A stretch of 64,000 nt of DNA from Candidatus Brevifilum fermentans (GTDB lineage Bacteria; Chloroflexota; Anaerolineae; Anaerolineales; Villigracilaceae), in the NCBI GenBank assembly GCA_945877125.1, contig CAMCQT010000003.1:1-64000 (forward strand), read 5' to 3'. The notes under the pieces are model-generated. The model had not been told where the DNA came from and did no database searches. It saw nothing but the letters and a program-made list of their open reading frames with translations. The position numbers and the translations under genes are program-made. Positions 47,511 through 56,871 of the stretch are shown here, piece after piece. The number at the start of each line of letters is the position of its first letter. The stretch's first letter is position 1.

Positions 47511-48689
47511 TTGTTTTTCTGCCCACTCAACAATTTTTCGAAATCCCGCTTCCACATCCTCGTCCGAAGCTGCGATAGTCATGCGGATGAATCCCTCACC
47601 CTCTGAGCCAAAAGCCGAGCCGGGGACAAGTCCCACGCCCACTTCGTCCAAAATCTTTTCGCACATTTCAACGGAAGACATTTTCAAAGCGCGCAGGTCA
47701 AGGAAGAAATAAAACGCGCCCTGCGGCGGAATCACTTTTACTTTATCGCTTTCCAATTCATGCGACAAACGAAAAACCAAATCACGGCGGCGGCTGTACG
47801 CGGCACGCATGTTTGCAGTGACATCTTGAATCGCGGGGTCGGTCAATGCGAAGGCGGCGGCTTTCTGAATGAAGGGCGCAACGCAGGTGATTGAATTTTG
47901 TCCCGCCTTCAAAGCGTTCTCGATCACATACGCAGGCGCGGCGAGATAGCCAACCCGCCAGCCTGTCATGGCGTAGGATTTTGAAAGGCTGTTGACCAAC
48001 AGGGTTCTCTCCTTCGCGCCTTCAATTGCCGCCGCTGAGGTGGGGCGTTCTTCATAATATAAACTTCCGTACACTTCATCGCTGACGATCCACAAATTAT
48101 GCTGTGCGGCGAAGTCCTGCAATTTCTGCAAATACTGGCGGGTGGGATACGCGCCCGTGGGATTAGATGGATAGTTCAAGACGATGACGCGTGTTTTTGG
48201 GGTTAATGCTTTTTCCCAGGATTCGAAAAACGGGATGAATCCATTTTCAGCGGGAGCAGGGACGCGGATCACATTTCCCCTGAGCATGATCGCCATATTT
48301 GAGTGGGTTGCCCACGACGGGTCTGGGACTAAAACATCATCGCCAGGATTCAAGACCGACTGCATGGCAAGATAATAAGCGTGGATGCCGCCATGCGTGA
48401 TCAAAATTTCGGTGGCGGGGTCGTAGGGAATGCCCTCGTCACGAATCAGCTTGGATGCCACAGCAGCTCTCAGGTCAGGATAGCCGCGAGAGGGGCCGTA
48501 ATGAGTCAGCCCGTCTTGCATCGCTTTAAAGGCGACATCCAATACGGATGGCGGAGTTCCAAAATCGGGGTCGCCCACCTGCAAGCCGACGATGTTTTGT
48601 CCGCTGGCTTTGAGCGCAAGAATACGGTCTGCCATGGCAACGGTGGCAGATTGGCGAATGAGGTCGAACTGTGTGTTGATATTTGGCAT
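47508..48689 (-). CDS. Class I/II aminotransferase (aspartate aminotransferase-like)
   Basis: A 393-residue fold-type I PLP enzyme. PLP Lys in LVNSLSKSYAMTGWRVGYL (near residue 237), NYPSNPTGAYP near 172, DEVYGSLYY near 204, and C-terminal Arg in EGFIRMTIA. The subgroup I-gamma aspartate aminotransferase/aromatic aminotransferase is the best guess; next to pheA it could serve phenylpyruvate transamination. ATG at 48689 (MPNINTQF) is chosen because the longer ORF begins in a half copy of repeat A. Confidence 0.88.
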   Translation of the reverse strand: MPNINTQFDLIRQSATVAMADRILALKASGQNIVGLQVGDPDFGTPPSVLDVAFKAMQDGLTHYGPSRGYPDLRAAVASKLIRDEGIPYDPATEILITHGGIHAYYLAMQSVLNPGDDVLVPDPSWATHSNMAIMLRGNVIRVPAPAENGFIPFFESWEKALTPKTRVIVLNYPSNPTGAYPTRQYLQKLQDFAAQHNLWIVSDEVYGSLYYEERPTSAAAIEGAKERTLLVNSLSKSYAMTGWRVGYLAAPAYVIENALKAGQNSITCVAPFIQKAAAFALTDPAIQDVTANMRAAYSRRRDLVFRLSHELESDKVKVIPPQGAFYFFLDLRALKMSSVEMCEKILDEVGVGLVPGSAFGSEGEGFIRMTIAASDEDVEAGFRKIVEWAEKQ

Positions 48690-48708
48690 AGCGATTTTCC
48701 AATTCAAG

Positions 48709-48753
48709 ATGGAGATTGCTTCGGGCAAAAACATGTTCGTGCAATGACTTGTT
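48709..48753. repeat. Half copy of dispersed palindrome family A
   Basis: Ggagattgcttcgggcaaaaac...gtgcaatgactt; only the right half is present, upstream of the aminotransferase. Confidence 0.7.
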
Positions 48754-48771
48754 GGAGTGTATCAAATAAAC

Positions 48772-48799
48772 AAAAATCCCGTCAACTGATTGACGGGAT
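48772..48799 (-). terminator. Terminator of histidine kinase gene
   Basis: ATCCCGTCAA and TTGACGGGAT form a 10-bp stem, followed on the minus strand by TTTTTG. Confidence 0.88.
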
Positions 48800-48819
48800 G
48801 GAAATCTTTTACAGATGTG

Positions 48820-50085
48820 TCACTCGGCAAATGGCTGCACCGGGTCTGGCGCTTCGATTTTTTTCTCGACCGGCAGGAGGAATGTAAAAATACTGCCCAT
48901 GTCTTCGGCGCTTTCAGCCCAAATGCGCCCGCCGTGCATTTCGATCATTACCTTGGCAACGGAAAGCCCAAGCCCCATGCCGCCATGTTTGCGTGTGAGA
49001 TGAGATTCGACTTGATAAAAACGTTCAAAAACATGCACCAAATCTTTGGCAGGGATTCCCACGCCGTCATCTTCGACAACCACTTTCACAAAGTTAGAGT
49101 CGAGACCGCCGCGAAGTGTGACGTGTCCGCCGTAGTTGCTAAAGGTGAGCGCATTTTTCACCAAATTGCTCATCACAATCGCGATCTTGCTTCCATCGGC
49201 ATCAACCAGCAGGTCCTGATTATGTTCGATCTCCACGTTGAGGATGACGCCTTTTTGCACAGCCATGTCACGGAATGAAGCAGAAACATCTTCGATAATG
49301 CGTGCGACAGAAACCTTGCGTGAGCGAAGACTTGCCCCGCCCGTCTGATAGTTATCAACAGTTGAGAGGCTTTCGATGATTTCCTTCAACCTGGACGCAC
49401 TGCGGATTATGGCATCGACCTGTTCCTGATATTCATTGCCGACCAGTTCGCGCAAAAAAGTGGAATGACCGAGGATCAGCCCAAGCGGCGTGCGGAGTTC
49501 ATGAGAAGTGATGGCGATAAATTCATTTTTCAACCGGTCAAGGTCGCGCGCTTCAGCTTGAGATGAAAGCACATTTCCTTCAAGCATATCGTTTTGCAGA
49601 GCGGTCATGGCAAGCGAAGCGAGGGTCTCAAGGATAAATATATCCTCTTCGGTATATTGGACGCCGCCAGCTTTATTGAATACTTCAAATACGCCCATGG
49701 GTCTGCCGTGTAATATGAGAGGCACCCCCAAAAGAGAACGCGTAGTAAAACTGGCCAGATCATCAATTTTTCCGTAGTGACGGGGGTCACTTTTTGCATC
49801 GTCAATCACAAGCGGTTTGACATGCAAAAATATCCACCCGGCTGCGCTTGCGTTTAACGGAATTTTGGCTGAACTGATCGCCTCACGATGAAACCACGGC
49901 ACATATTTAAAACGAAGCTCCTGTGAGGCTTCGTCATATTCCATTAAAGATGCGGTTTCGCTGTCGGTCAACTCGGTGGCGGCTGAGAGAACGGATTGCA
50001 GGTACGTCTCAATGTCAACCATCGTGCTGAGATTGCGGGTTACTTCCAAAAGACGCGTAAGGAGTTTCGTTTGATCTAGTGCCAT
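48820..50085 (-). CDS. GAF-domain sensor histidine kinase
   Basis: A 421-residue soluble histidine kinase. An N-terminal GAF domain covers about residues 20-165 (GVPLILHGRPMGVFEVFNK). The HisKA H-box FIAITSHELRTPLGL holds the phosphorylated His near residue 195; the HATPase boxes are N (MSNLVKNALTFS), G1 (VEDDGVGIP), F (FERFYQV) and G2 (GGMGLGLSVAK). No TM segment, so a cytoplasmic sensor. No response regulator is adjacent, so it is an orphan. It ends at a clear terminator. Confidence 0.92.
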   Translation of the reverse strand: MALDQTKLLTRLLEVTRNLSTMVDIETYLQSVLSAATELTDSETASLMEYDEASQELRFKYVPWFHREAISSAKIPLNASAAGWIFLHVKPLVIDDAKSDPRHYGKIDDLASFTTRSLLGVPLILHGRPMGVFEVFNKAGGVQYTEEDIFILETLASLAMTALQNDMLEGNVLSSQAEARDLDRLKNEFIAITSHELRTPLGLILGHSTFLRELVGNEYQEQVDAIIRSASRLKEIIESLSTVDNYQTGGASLRSRKVSVARIIEDVSASFRDMAVQKGVILNVEIEHNQDLLVDADGSKIAIVMSNLVKNALTFSNYGGHVTLRGGLDSNFVKVVVEDDGVGIPAKDLVHVFERFYQVESHLTRKHGGMGLGLSVAKVMIEMHGGRIWAESAEDMGSIFTFLLPVEKKIEAPDPVQPFAE

Positions 50086-50186
50086 ATTTTGCCTATAGTA
50101 AGATTATACTTCACTGGACTATCTGAAATAAAAGAGAAATAGGTCACAAGGAAATTGCAATTTAAATAATAAAGGAGAAAAATTTC

Positions 50187-51272
50187 ATGGCAAGTAACAA
50201 AGTTCGTGTCGCAATTATCGGTGTGGGAAATTGCGCTTCATCGCTGGTACAAGGTGTCCAGTTCTACAAAAACGCAAAAATAGACGAAGCCATCCCCGGC
50301 ATCATGCATACTCAACTTGGCGATTACCACGTCGGCGATATTGAGTTCACCATGGGCATCGACATCAATATCACCAAAGTTGGCAAGGACCTTTCTGAAG
50401 CCATTTTTGCCGAGCCAAATAACACCTTCAAATTCTCAGATGTTCCCAACCTAAATGTACCAGTCGTACGCGGTATGACCCATGACGGACTGGGTAAATA
50501 TTTGAGCGAAGTCATCACAAAAGCGCCCGGCCCCACAGCAGATATTGTTAAAATGCTCAGAGATACAAAGACCGATGTGGTGATCAACTTCCTGCCCGTC
50601 GGCTCAGAGATGGCCACCAAATGGTACGTGGAGCAGGTCATCGAAGCAGGCTGCGCGTTCGTGAATGCGATTCCGGTCTTCATTGCATCTTCTGAATACT
50701 GGGGCAAACGCTTCCGCGATGCGGGTCTGCCCATTCTTGGCGACGACATTAAGAGTCAGGTCGGCGCAACCATTGTGCATCGTGTGCTCACCAGCCTGTT
50801 CGTGGATCGCGGCGTAAAAATTGACCGCACCTATCAACTCAACTTCGGCGGCAACACAGACTTCCTCAACATGCTTGAGCGCGACCGTCTTGAAAGCAAG
50901 AAAATTTCCAAGACCAACGCCGTGACCAGCATGGTGCCCTACGACATGGGCAAGGACAACGTCCACGTGGGACCAAGTGACCACGTCCCCTGGCTGACCG
51001 ACCGCAAGTGGTGCTACATCCGCATGGAAGGCACAACCTTTGGCAACGTCCCTCTCAACATGGAGCTAAAACTCGAAGTATGGGACAGCCCCAACTCAGC
51101 CGGCGTAATGATCGACGCAGTCCGCTGTGCCAAGATCGCGCTCGATAGAAAACTCAGCGGGCCCATCGTGGGACCCTCCTCTTATTTCTTCAAGACCCCG
51201 CCCAAGCAATTCCGCGACGACATCTGCCGCGATAAAGTGGAAGAGTATATTTCGGGAAGAAGTAACGAGTAG
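50187..51272 (+). CDS. ino1: Myo-inositol-1-phosphate synthase
   Basis: A 361-residue NAD-dependent enzyme converting glucose-6-phosphate to inositol-1-phosphate, the prokaryotic/archaeal short form. The Rossmann loop is [14 protein letters not shown] (residues 10-23), and [17 protein letters not shown] and [11 protein letters not shown] are family motifs with the catalytic Lys. In Chloroflexota and Actinobacteria it can feed phosphatidylinositol-type lipids or compatible solutes. RBS AAAGGAG. It ends at a hairpin terminator. Confidence 0.95.
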   Translation: MASNKVRVAIIGVGNCASSLVQGVQFYKNAKIDEAIPGIMHTQLGDYHVGDIEFTMGIDINITKVGKDLSEAIFAEPNNTFKFSDVPNLNVPVVRGMTHDGLGKYLSEVITKAPGPTADIVKMLRDTKTDVVINFLPVGSEMATKWYVEQVIEAGCAFVNAIPVFIASSEYWGKRFRDAGLPILGDDIKSQVGATIVHRVLTSLFVDRGVKIDRTYQLNFGGNTDFLNMLERDRLESKKISKTNAVTSMVPYDMGKDNVHVGPSDHVPWLTDRKWCYIRMEGTTFGNVPLNMELKLEVWDSPNSAGVMIDAVRCAKIALDRKLSGPIVGPSSYFFKTPPKQFRDDICRDKVEEYISGRSNE

Positions 51273-51300
51273 AGCAGTAATTAAGTAAAAAGTGAGAAGT

Positions 51301-51334
51301 GAGACGTTTGCATTTTGCAGACGTCTCTTTTTTT
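51301..51334 (+). terminator. Terminator of ino1
   Basis: GAGACGT and ACGTCTC with a loop containing a second tgca inverted pair, followed by T residues. The -35-like TTGCAG of the next gene overlaps it. Confidence 0.8.
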
Positions 51335-51338
51335 CAGG

Positions 51339-51344
51339 TAGAAT
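51339..51344 (+). promoter_or_regulatory. -10 box of deacetylase-like lipoprotein gene
   Basis: TAGAAT lies 7 bases before the ATG, with TTGCAG 18 bases upstream. Leaderless spacing, no RBS. Confidence 0.55.
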
Positions 51345-51351
51345 TCGATGC

Positions 51352-52527
51352 ATGAAAAATAATTACGGATTAAGAAAAGCGCTTCGCATCCTAACCTTTA
51401 GCCTGGTTGCTGGACTCTTGGCAGCCTGCCAACCCGCAGCGGCTACCGCCGACCCAAATATCATAATGACCGCGGCCTTCGAGACGGCCTTTGCAGAGAT
51501 CAGCAAACCAACCGAAACACCCGTACCAACCGAGACGCCCATCCCCACCGCCACCATTCCACGCACGCCGCCGGCATTGCCCGCAGCATACCAAACATCC
51601 CTGCTAAAAGTGGATGATATTCCGCGCACGTACGTGGCTGATAGCTGCCAGTATTTGCAAAACAAATGGAACCCAAACAACGCAGTACCTGGCACGGTGG
51701 TAATGACGGTTATGTTCCATGGCATTTTAAAAGACGCAACTGTATCAAATCCCAAAGACATTACAGTAAGCGATTTCAACAAATTAATGAATGATCTCCA
51801 CGAATTAGGATTTCAAGCCATCAACATGCAACAAATGGCAGATTTTATGTATAACAACACAAAAATTCCGCAAAAATCTGTTTTACTTATTGTAGACGAT
51901 CGTCATAACGCACAAAATTTCGACGAACACTTTCGCCCATATTATAATCAGTGGGGTTGGCCGGTTGTTAATGGATGGATAAGTGCATTTGGAGCTGCGG
52001 ATAATGTGTTGGCAGGAAATGTAAACCTCTCAAATGAAGGTTGGGTTGATTATCAAGCGCACAGTGTTTTACATCAAACCCCAATTACCGATTCATCTCC
52101 AGATGAATTCATTACAGCAGAAATGCAAGGTTCGATTACAAATATACAAACCTATTTCAACAAGACGCCAATTGCATATATTTATTTTGGCGGGAATTTC
52201 TCAAAGCGTGCCGCAGAACTTGGTTTGCAATTTGGCTACAAACTTGGTTTCACCGTGAATCCACGCGGACCCGTCATGTACAACTGGGTTCCCCAAGCGG
52301 ACACAATTAATCAATCCAACCCGTCTGCCCTTCCCGAAACCCCGGCAGGGAACCCGCTCATGACACTTCCACGTTATTGGAGTATCAACTCACGAGGCGA
52401 ATTAGATAACGTGCGCGCCATCAGCGAACAAGCCGCACAATATGCCGAACAAAACAAAGCAATCGAACTTGAATATTACGATATCGTCTGCGCGCCCACG
52501 TACGGGTCCATCCCTGCCGCGCAGTAA
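51352..52527 (+). CDS. Lipoprotein related to polysaccharide deacetylases, copy 1
   Basis: A 391-residue lipoprotein. The signal peptide ends LLAAC (Cys at about residue 26), followed by a Thr/Pro linker (PTETPVPTETPIPTATIPR). The remainder has the outline of a NodB-fold polysaccharide deacetylase: VVMTVMFHGI, KSVLLIVDDRHN (normally a TFDDG-like metal motif), and GFTVNPRGPVMYNWVPQAD. The canonical D-D-H-H metal residues are not all recognisable, so it may be inactive or specialised. A paralog follows. Confidence 0.65.
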   Translation: MKNNYGLRKALRILTFSLVAGLLAACQPAAATADPNIIMTAAFETAFAEISKPTETPVPTETPIPTATIPRTPPALPAAYQTSLLKVDDIPRTYVADSCQYLQNKWNPNNAVPGTVVMTVMFHGILKDATVSNPKDITVSDFNKLMNDLHELGFQAINMQQMADFMYNNTKIPQKSVLLIVDDRHNAQNFDEHFRPYYNQWGWPVVNGWISAFGAADNVLAGNVNLSNEGWVDYQAHSVLHQTPITDSSPDEFITAEMQGSITNIQTYFNKTPIAYIYFGGNFSKRAAELGLQFGYKLGFTVNPRGPVMYNWVPQADTINQSNPSALPETPAGNPLMTLPRYWSINSRGELDNVRAISEQAAQYAEQNKAIELEYYDIVCAPTYGSIPAAQ

Positions 52528-52544
52528 ATGAGTTGGAAGAAAGC

Positions 52545-52598
52545 ACGTCCCGAAGGTTGATTTGAGCCAATTTGGCTGTCTTCAAACCTTCGGGACGC
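52545..52598. repeat. Inverted repeat between paralogs
   Basis: Cacgtcccgaaggttga and tcaaaccttcgggacg arms with an internal gccaatttggc hairpin; probably acts as terminator of copy 1. Confidence 0.7.
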
Positions 52599-52624
52599 GC
52601 TCAAAATTCGTTTACAATAAACCT

Positions 52625-53692
52625 ATGAAACCGCAAGTAGACTCAAATAAGAATATTCTTTACCGCTTAACGACCATTCTTGTGATCATTTTTATTCTGA
52701 TCTCCTGTGAACCATTCACCACAACCGCGCCTGAGACACCTCCCGACCCGGGGAGCGAACTCACACAAACCGCAAAATCCTCCTCACTGGCTGTCTTTCA
52801 ATCCAAACGCTTAAATCCACTGGACACCCCGCACACCTACATCCAGGACTCGTGCTTGTATTTAATCAACAGGTGGAATCGATTAAACGCCAAGCCCGGG
52901 ACAGTCGTCATGATCGTCATGTTCAACGAGGATATTCTCTACAATTTTGACAGTATCATGAATCAACTTCATGCTCAGGGTTTTAAAGCGATCAACACAC
53001 AACAATTTTTGACATTCATGGAACGCAACGGCAAGATTCCCTCACGTTCAGTTTTAATCATTCAAGACAACAGTCATTCAGCAAACGAGCTTAAGCGATT
53101 CAAAGATTATTGGGATCTGTGGAAATGGCCCGTGGTCAATGGTTGGGTTAGCGAACCCGACACCCCTGAATCGTTGTGGCTGGAAAATATCACACTGGAA
53201 AACGAAGGCTGGGTCGATCATCAGGCACAAGGCTTAATCCCTGGAACAGTCTTATCAGATGACTCATCCAAGACCGTCATCTCGCGCGAACTCAAAGGGT
53301 CGATCACTGCGTTTGCAAATCACTTTGCGAAAAACCCCATCGCGGTCATCTGGCCGGGCGGCGGATTTGGTCAGCGGCCAGCGGAAGCGGCGCGCATATT
53401 AGGCTATCAGCTTGGTTTCACATCCAACGCACGCGGACCTGTCATGTATAACTGGGTTCCGCTCGCCGACGAGATTGACCCTGCGCGCCCGACATATATC
53501 CCCGAAGGATATATCCATGACCCATTGATGACACTTCCGCGGTACTCGCAAGATCAAGTGTTGGATGCGATTGACCAGGTACGTCTCACAGGCAATGAAG
53601 CAGCGGAATTTGCAAAAAGCAATAAAGCAGCAGAATTTGAATATTACGACACCGTCTGCCAGCCCATTTACGGGCGGATGCCAACGCCTTAA
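52625..53692 (+). CDS. Lipoprotein related to polysaccharide deacetylases, copy 2
   Basis: A 355-residue paralog of the previous gene. The signal peptide ends IFILISC. Shared segments include PGTVVMIVMFNEDI, WKWPVVNGWVS, NEGWVDHQAQG, ARGPVMYNWVPLAD and the ends DPLMTLPRY and EYYDTVCQPIYG. The linker is shorter than in copy 1. Start ATG 52625 has TACAAT 6 bases upstream and no RBS. A recent tandem duplication with divergence is the simplest reading. Exported, cell-surface, function unknown. Confidence 0.65.
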   Translation: MKPQVDSNKNILYRLTTILVIIFILISCEPFTTTAPETPPDPGSELTQTAKSSSLAVFQSKRLNPLDTPHTYIQDSCLYLINRWNRLNAKPGTVVMIVMFNEDILYNFDSIMNQLHAQGFKAINTQQFLTFMERNGKIPSRSVLIIQDNSHSANELKRFKDYWDLWKWPVVNGWVSEPDTPESLWLENITLENEGWVDHQAQGLIPGTVLSDDSSKTVISRELKGSITAFANHFAKNPIAVIWPGGGFGQRPAEAARILGYQLGFTSNARGPVMYNWVPLADEIDPARPTYIPEGYIHDPLMTLPRYSQDQVLDAIDQVRLTGNEAAEFAKSNKAAEFEYYDTVCQPIYGRMPTP

Positions 53693-53716
53693 TAAATTAT
53701 TTTTCGGAGGAACCCC

Positions 53717-54061
53717 ATGACAGACTGTATTTTTTGCAAGATCATCTCAGGTGAGATTCCCAGCACCAACGTGTTTCGAGACGAGCAAGTGACCGCCTTC
53801 CGCGACCTTAACCCCGCCGCGCCAACTCACATCCTAATCGTGCCGAACAAGCACATTGATTCGGTCAACACGCTCACCGATGGCGACGAACCATTAATCG
53901 GGCATCTCTTCACCACAGCAAAACAAATTGCCGCGCAAGAGGGAATTGCCGAAGGCGGATACCGACTTATCATCAACACCAACGCAGACGCGGGGCAGAC
54001 CGTTTTCCACATCCACCTGCATCTTTTGGGCGGTGCGCCTTTGAAATATCCAATGGGTTAA
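53717..54061 (+). CDS. HIT family (HINT-like) nucleotide hydrolase
   Basis: A 114-residue HINT-type protein. The C-terminal triad FHIHLHLLGG (His98, His100, His102) and N-terminal CIFCKIISGEIPS (zinc-type Cys4, Cys7) are typical. Such enzymes hydrolyse AMP-amidates. RBS CGGAGG; terminator behind. Confidence 0.95.
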   Translation: MTDCIFCKIISGEIPSTNVFRDEQVTAFRDLNPAAPTHILIVPNKHIDSVNTLTDGDEPLIGHLFTTAKQIAAQEGIAEGGYRLIINTNADAGQTVFHIHLHLLGGAPLKYPMG

Positions 54062-54068
54062 ATACAAA

Positions 54069-54100
54069 GCGACCAGCAGAAAATGACTGGTCGTTTTTTT
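54069..54100 (+). terminator. Terminator of HIT gene
   Basis: CGACCAG and CTGGTCG arms (loop 10), followed by seven T residues. Confidence 0.9.
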
Positions 54101-54124
54101 ATTGCAACAATTCTCATTATGGCA

Positions 54125-54201
54125 ATGTCACTGCGAGGAACGAAGCAGCCTCCTTGCTAATGGAAAGATTGCTTCGGGAAGAACGCCCTCGCAATGACAT
54201 A
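54125..54201. repeat. Dispersed palindrome family A
   Basis: Short copy (tgtcactgcgagg...ggaaagattgcttc...ccctcgcaatgaca). Confidence 0.85.
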
Positions 54202-54306
54202 TTGAGATTTTCTGTTTTTATTGACTTATGGAAAAATATAATTTATAACCCGCGCCAATCTCATCACTGAAAACTGATTACTGATTACTGAAAACTGGAG
54301 CCCTCC

Positions 54307-55731
54307 ATGCCCGAACGAGAAATCTACCTGCTTTCCCCGCGTGCCCTCAGCCCCGAAACCATCGCGGTTGCCTTTGCAAAAACATCGCGCGCGCCAGAAT
54401 CCTTTCGCGAGATCGCCGCGGAATTAAGCGACGAACAGTCTGCAAAATTCCATGAAAAATGGGTCGTGGGCTACGGTCACGCCTCGGTTGCCGAACATGC
54501 GGTTTTGCATTTCGCTTTCGAGAACGTCTCGCGCATCGCCATCGAAACGATTGAAAGCAGCCGCCTCGCATCCTACACCGAAAAATCCACGCGCTACCAA
54601 AAATGGGGACAAGCGGATTTTACGATTCCGCCCGAACTGGACGGACATCCCCTGCGCGATGAGTTTATTGAAACTGTGCGCTTCCTTTTCTCAACCTATG
54701 CTGAGTCGCTCGACCCTTTGAAGAATCTCATCCTCAGCCGCTCACCGCGCCGCGATAATGAAAACGACGAAGCCTACGACCGCCGAATCCGCTCGCAGTA
54801 CGTGGATCGCTGCCGATTCATCCTGCCAGCCGCCGCCAATGCCAATGTGGGCATGACCGCCAACGCGCGCGTGATCGAAATGATCATCCGCAAAATGCTC
54901 TCTCACCCGCTCGCCGAAGTAAGACAGATCGGCGAAAAGATGAAGGAAGTTGCAAAAGCCGAAACGCCCACACTGGTCAAATACGCGGATGCTGTGCCGT
55001 ATGTGGTGGAGACGGTCAAGGAAATTTCCCTCACCCCAACCCCTCTCCCTGAGGGAGAGGGGCAAGGGGTGAGGGAAGATTGGTGTTCCTTAATTGACTA
55101 CGACAAGGACGGCGAAAAGAAAATACTTGCCGCGGCTTTGTATCGGTTCAACGAGATGCCTTTTGCAGATGCGCTGGCTTATGTCAAATCGTTGAAGAAA
55201 AAAGAACGCGCCAAATTGGCTGAGACATTGCTCAAGCGCCTCGGTAAATTTGATACGCCCCTGCGCGAGTTGGAATATTCGACATACACCTTTGATATTG
55301 TCATGGATCAGGGCGCGTATGCTGAGTTCAAACGTCACCGCATGATGACACAGACTCCGCAGCGACTGACGACTCGGCTTGGATACGCGATTCCGCTGCT
55401 CGTAACAGAAGCAGGCTTCGGGTTAAAGTATGAGGCGGCAATGGAATCCGCGATGAAGATGTATGAAAAGTTGGTGGAGTTCGATCCAAACGTCGCGCAA
55501 TATATTGTCCCCAATGGATTTAATCGGCGGGTGCTGGCTCAATTCAATTTACGTGAAGCATTCGCGTTCTGCCAATTACGCACCGCACCCAACGCGCATT
55601 TCTCGATCAGAAGAGTTGCACAGAAGATGTACGAGGAAATGGCGCGCGTGCATCCGCTGTTGACGAAGTACATGAAGTTGCACGATGAAACCTGGCAGGG
55701 CGTGGAGGAAAATTATTTTACGCAGGTGTAA
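54307..55731 (+). CDS. ThyX-like protein, two fused domains
   Basis: A 474-residue protein homologous to flavin-dependent thymidylate synthase ThyX (about 220-250 residues), here as two tandem ThyX-like halves. Half 1 has GYGHASVAEHAVLHFAFENV then ESSRLASYTEKSTRY. Half 2 has FKRHRMMTQTPQRLTTRLGY then NLREAFAFCQLR. The RHRxxSxNExSxR motif is split: half 2 keeps RHR but lacks the Ser/Asn pattern; half 1 keeps EKSTRY but not RHR. Between them, about residues 241-257 (SLTPTPLPEGEGQGVRE) are coded by an intergenic-type repeat inserted in frame. Activity as thymidylate synthase is not assured. Confidence 0.75.
   Translation: MPEREIYLLSPRALSPETIAVAFAKTSRAPESFREIAAELSDEQSAKFHEKWVVGYGHASVAEHAVLHFAFENVSRIAIETIESSRLASYTEKSTRYQKWGQADFTIPPELDGHPLRDEFIETVRFLFSTYAESLDPLKNLILSRSPRRDNENDEAYDRRIRSQYVDRCRFILPAAANANVGMTANARVIEMIIRKMLSHPLAEVRQIGEKMKEVAKAETPTLVKYADAVPYVVETVKEISLTPTPLPEGEGQGVREDWCSLIDYDKDGEKKILAAALYRFNEMPFADALAYVKSLKKKERAKLAETLLKRLGKFDTPLRELEYSTYTFDIVMDQGAYAEFKRHRMMTQTPQRLTTRLGYAIPLLVTEAGFGLKYEAAMESAMKMYEKLVEFDPNVAQYIVPNGFNRRVLAQFNLREAFAFCQLRTAPNAHFSIRRVAQKMYEEMARVHPLLTKYMKLHDETWQGVEENYFTQV
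55029..55074. repeat. Dispersed repeat inserted in thyX-like gene
   Basis: CCCTCACCCC with AACCCCTCTCCCT, then the inverse GAGGGAGAGG and GGGGTGAGGG. It is read in frame as part of the protein; same family as 30347-30388. Confidence 0.85.
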
Positions 55732-55734
55732 AAT

Positions 55735-55773
55735 AAAAAACCTCCGAGGTCTTAAAGACCTCGGAGGTTTTCT
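55735..55773. terminator. Bidirectional terminator
   Basis: AAAACCTCCGAGGTCTT and AAGACCTCGGAGGTTTT, perfect 17-bp stem, between convergent genes. Confidence 0.92.
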
Positions 55774-55779
55774 TTTAGA

Positions 55780-56757
55780 TTATTCTTCTTCTTTCTTCAC
55801 CCCAAAGATCACATCAATTCTTTCCATCATTTCAGGCGTAATGTTGTCCACCACTTCGGCGGCTTTCATGTTTTCATGCACCTGTTCCAGGCGGCTTGCG
55901 CCCGTGATGACCGTGCTGACAAATGGATTCTTCAAGCACCAGGCAATCGCCAACTGCGGAAGTGTGCAGCCGAGTTCTTTTGCAATGGGCTCCAATGCGG
56001 CAACCTTGGCGAGTTTCTGCTCATCGGTCAGCAGATTGTTCAACCATTCATAGCCCTTGAGCGCACCACGACTGTCTGCGGGAATGCCACCCTGATATTT
56101 GCCCGTCAGCAAGCCAGAAGCCAGCGGACTCCAAATGGTGGTGCCGTATCCATAGTCCTTGTAGAAGCGGACATAATCACCATTCATTCGTCCCTGTTCG
56201 AACAGGTTGTACTGCGGCTGTTCGACAACAGGCTTGTGCAGATGATGCCGCTCTGCAATTTGAATCGCTTCGGTGATTTCAGAAGCCGCCCACTCTGAAG
56301 TTCCCCAATACAAAGCCTGCCCCCATTCGATAATATTGTGCATGGCCCAAACAGTTTCTTCGATGGGCGTGGTTCGGTCGGGACGATGGCAGTAGATCAA
56401 ATCTACATAATCGAGTTGCAGACGTTCGAGTGAACCCGCAATACCTTCAATTAGATATTTGCGGTTGAGCGTATTTTTTAGATTCACGCCCTCCGTGATG
56501 CCCCAGTAAAGTTTGGTGGAGATCAAATAACTGCCGCGATTCCACTTCAATTCCTTGAGCGCCTCACCCATCACCGTTTCTGATTTTCCGTTTGCATACA
56601 CTTCCGCGTTGTCAAAAAAGTTCACGCCTGCATCGTACGCCGCAGCCATCATGTTCACTGCTGAATTCACGCCCACTTGATTATGAAAGGTGACCCACGA
56701 ACCGAACGAAAGTTCGCTGACTTGAATGCCAGTCTTACCGAGATGACGATACTTCAT
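55780..56757 (-). CDS. Aldo/keto reductase (Kv-beta-like)
   Basis: A 325-residue TIM-barrel oxidoreductase of the YghZ/Kv-beta group. The tetrad is visible: Asp and Tyr in [14 protein letters not shown], Lys in LISTKLYWG, His in [28 protein letters not shown] is the NADPH-binding end. Substrate unknown. ATG at 56757 has GGAGG 6 bases upstream. Confidence 0.93.
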   Translation of the reverse strand: MKYRHLGKTGIQVSELSFGSWVTFHNQVGVNSAVNMMAAAYDAGVNFFDNAEVYANGKSETVMGEALKELKWNRGSYLISTKLYWGITEGVNLKNTLNRKYLIEGIAGSLERLQLDYVDLIYCHRPDRTTPIEETVWAMHNIIEWGQALYWGTSEWAASEITEAIQIAERHHLHKPVVEQPQYNLFEQGRMNGDYVRFYKDYGYGTTIWSPLASGLLTGKYQGGIPADSRGALKGYEWLNNLLTDEQKLAKVAALEPIAKELGCTLPQLAIAWCLKNPFVSTVITGASRLEQVHENMKAAEVVDNITPEMMERIDVIFGVKKEEE

Positions 56758-56794
56758 TGTTTCCTCCAAAGATTTTTGTTTTATTCTGGAGTCG

Positions 56795-56845
56795 GACAGC
56801 TTGCTGTCCAAACCTATACAACAGCAAGCTGTTGTACTCCAGAAT
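56795..56845. repeat. Twin hairpins upstream of two divergent genes
   Basis: Ggacagcttgctgtcc and caacagcaagctgttg, each palindromic and related to each other; flanked by ctggagt/actccag. Confidence 0.75.
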
Positions 56846-56859
56846 CATGACCTACTGAT

Positions 56860-56865
56860 TATAAT
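56860..56865 (+). promoter_or_regulatory. -10 box of LysM lipoprotein gene
   Basis: TATAAT, 6 bases before the ATG, no RBS; leaderless spacing. Confidence 0.55.
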
Positions 56866-56871
56866 CACCGA

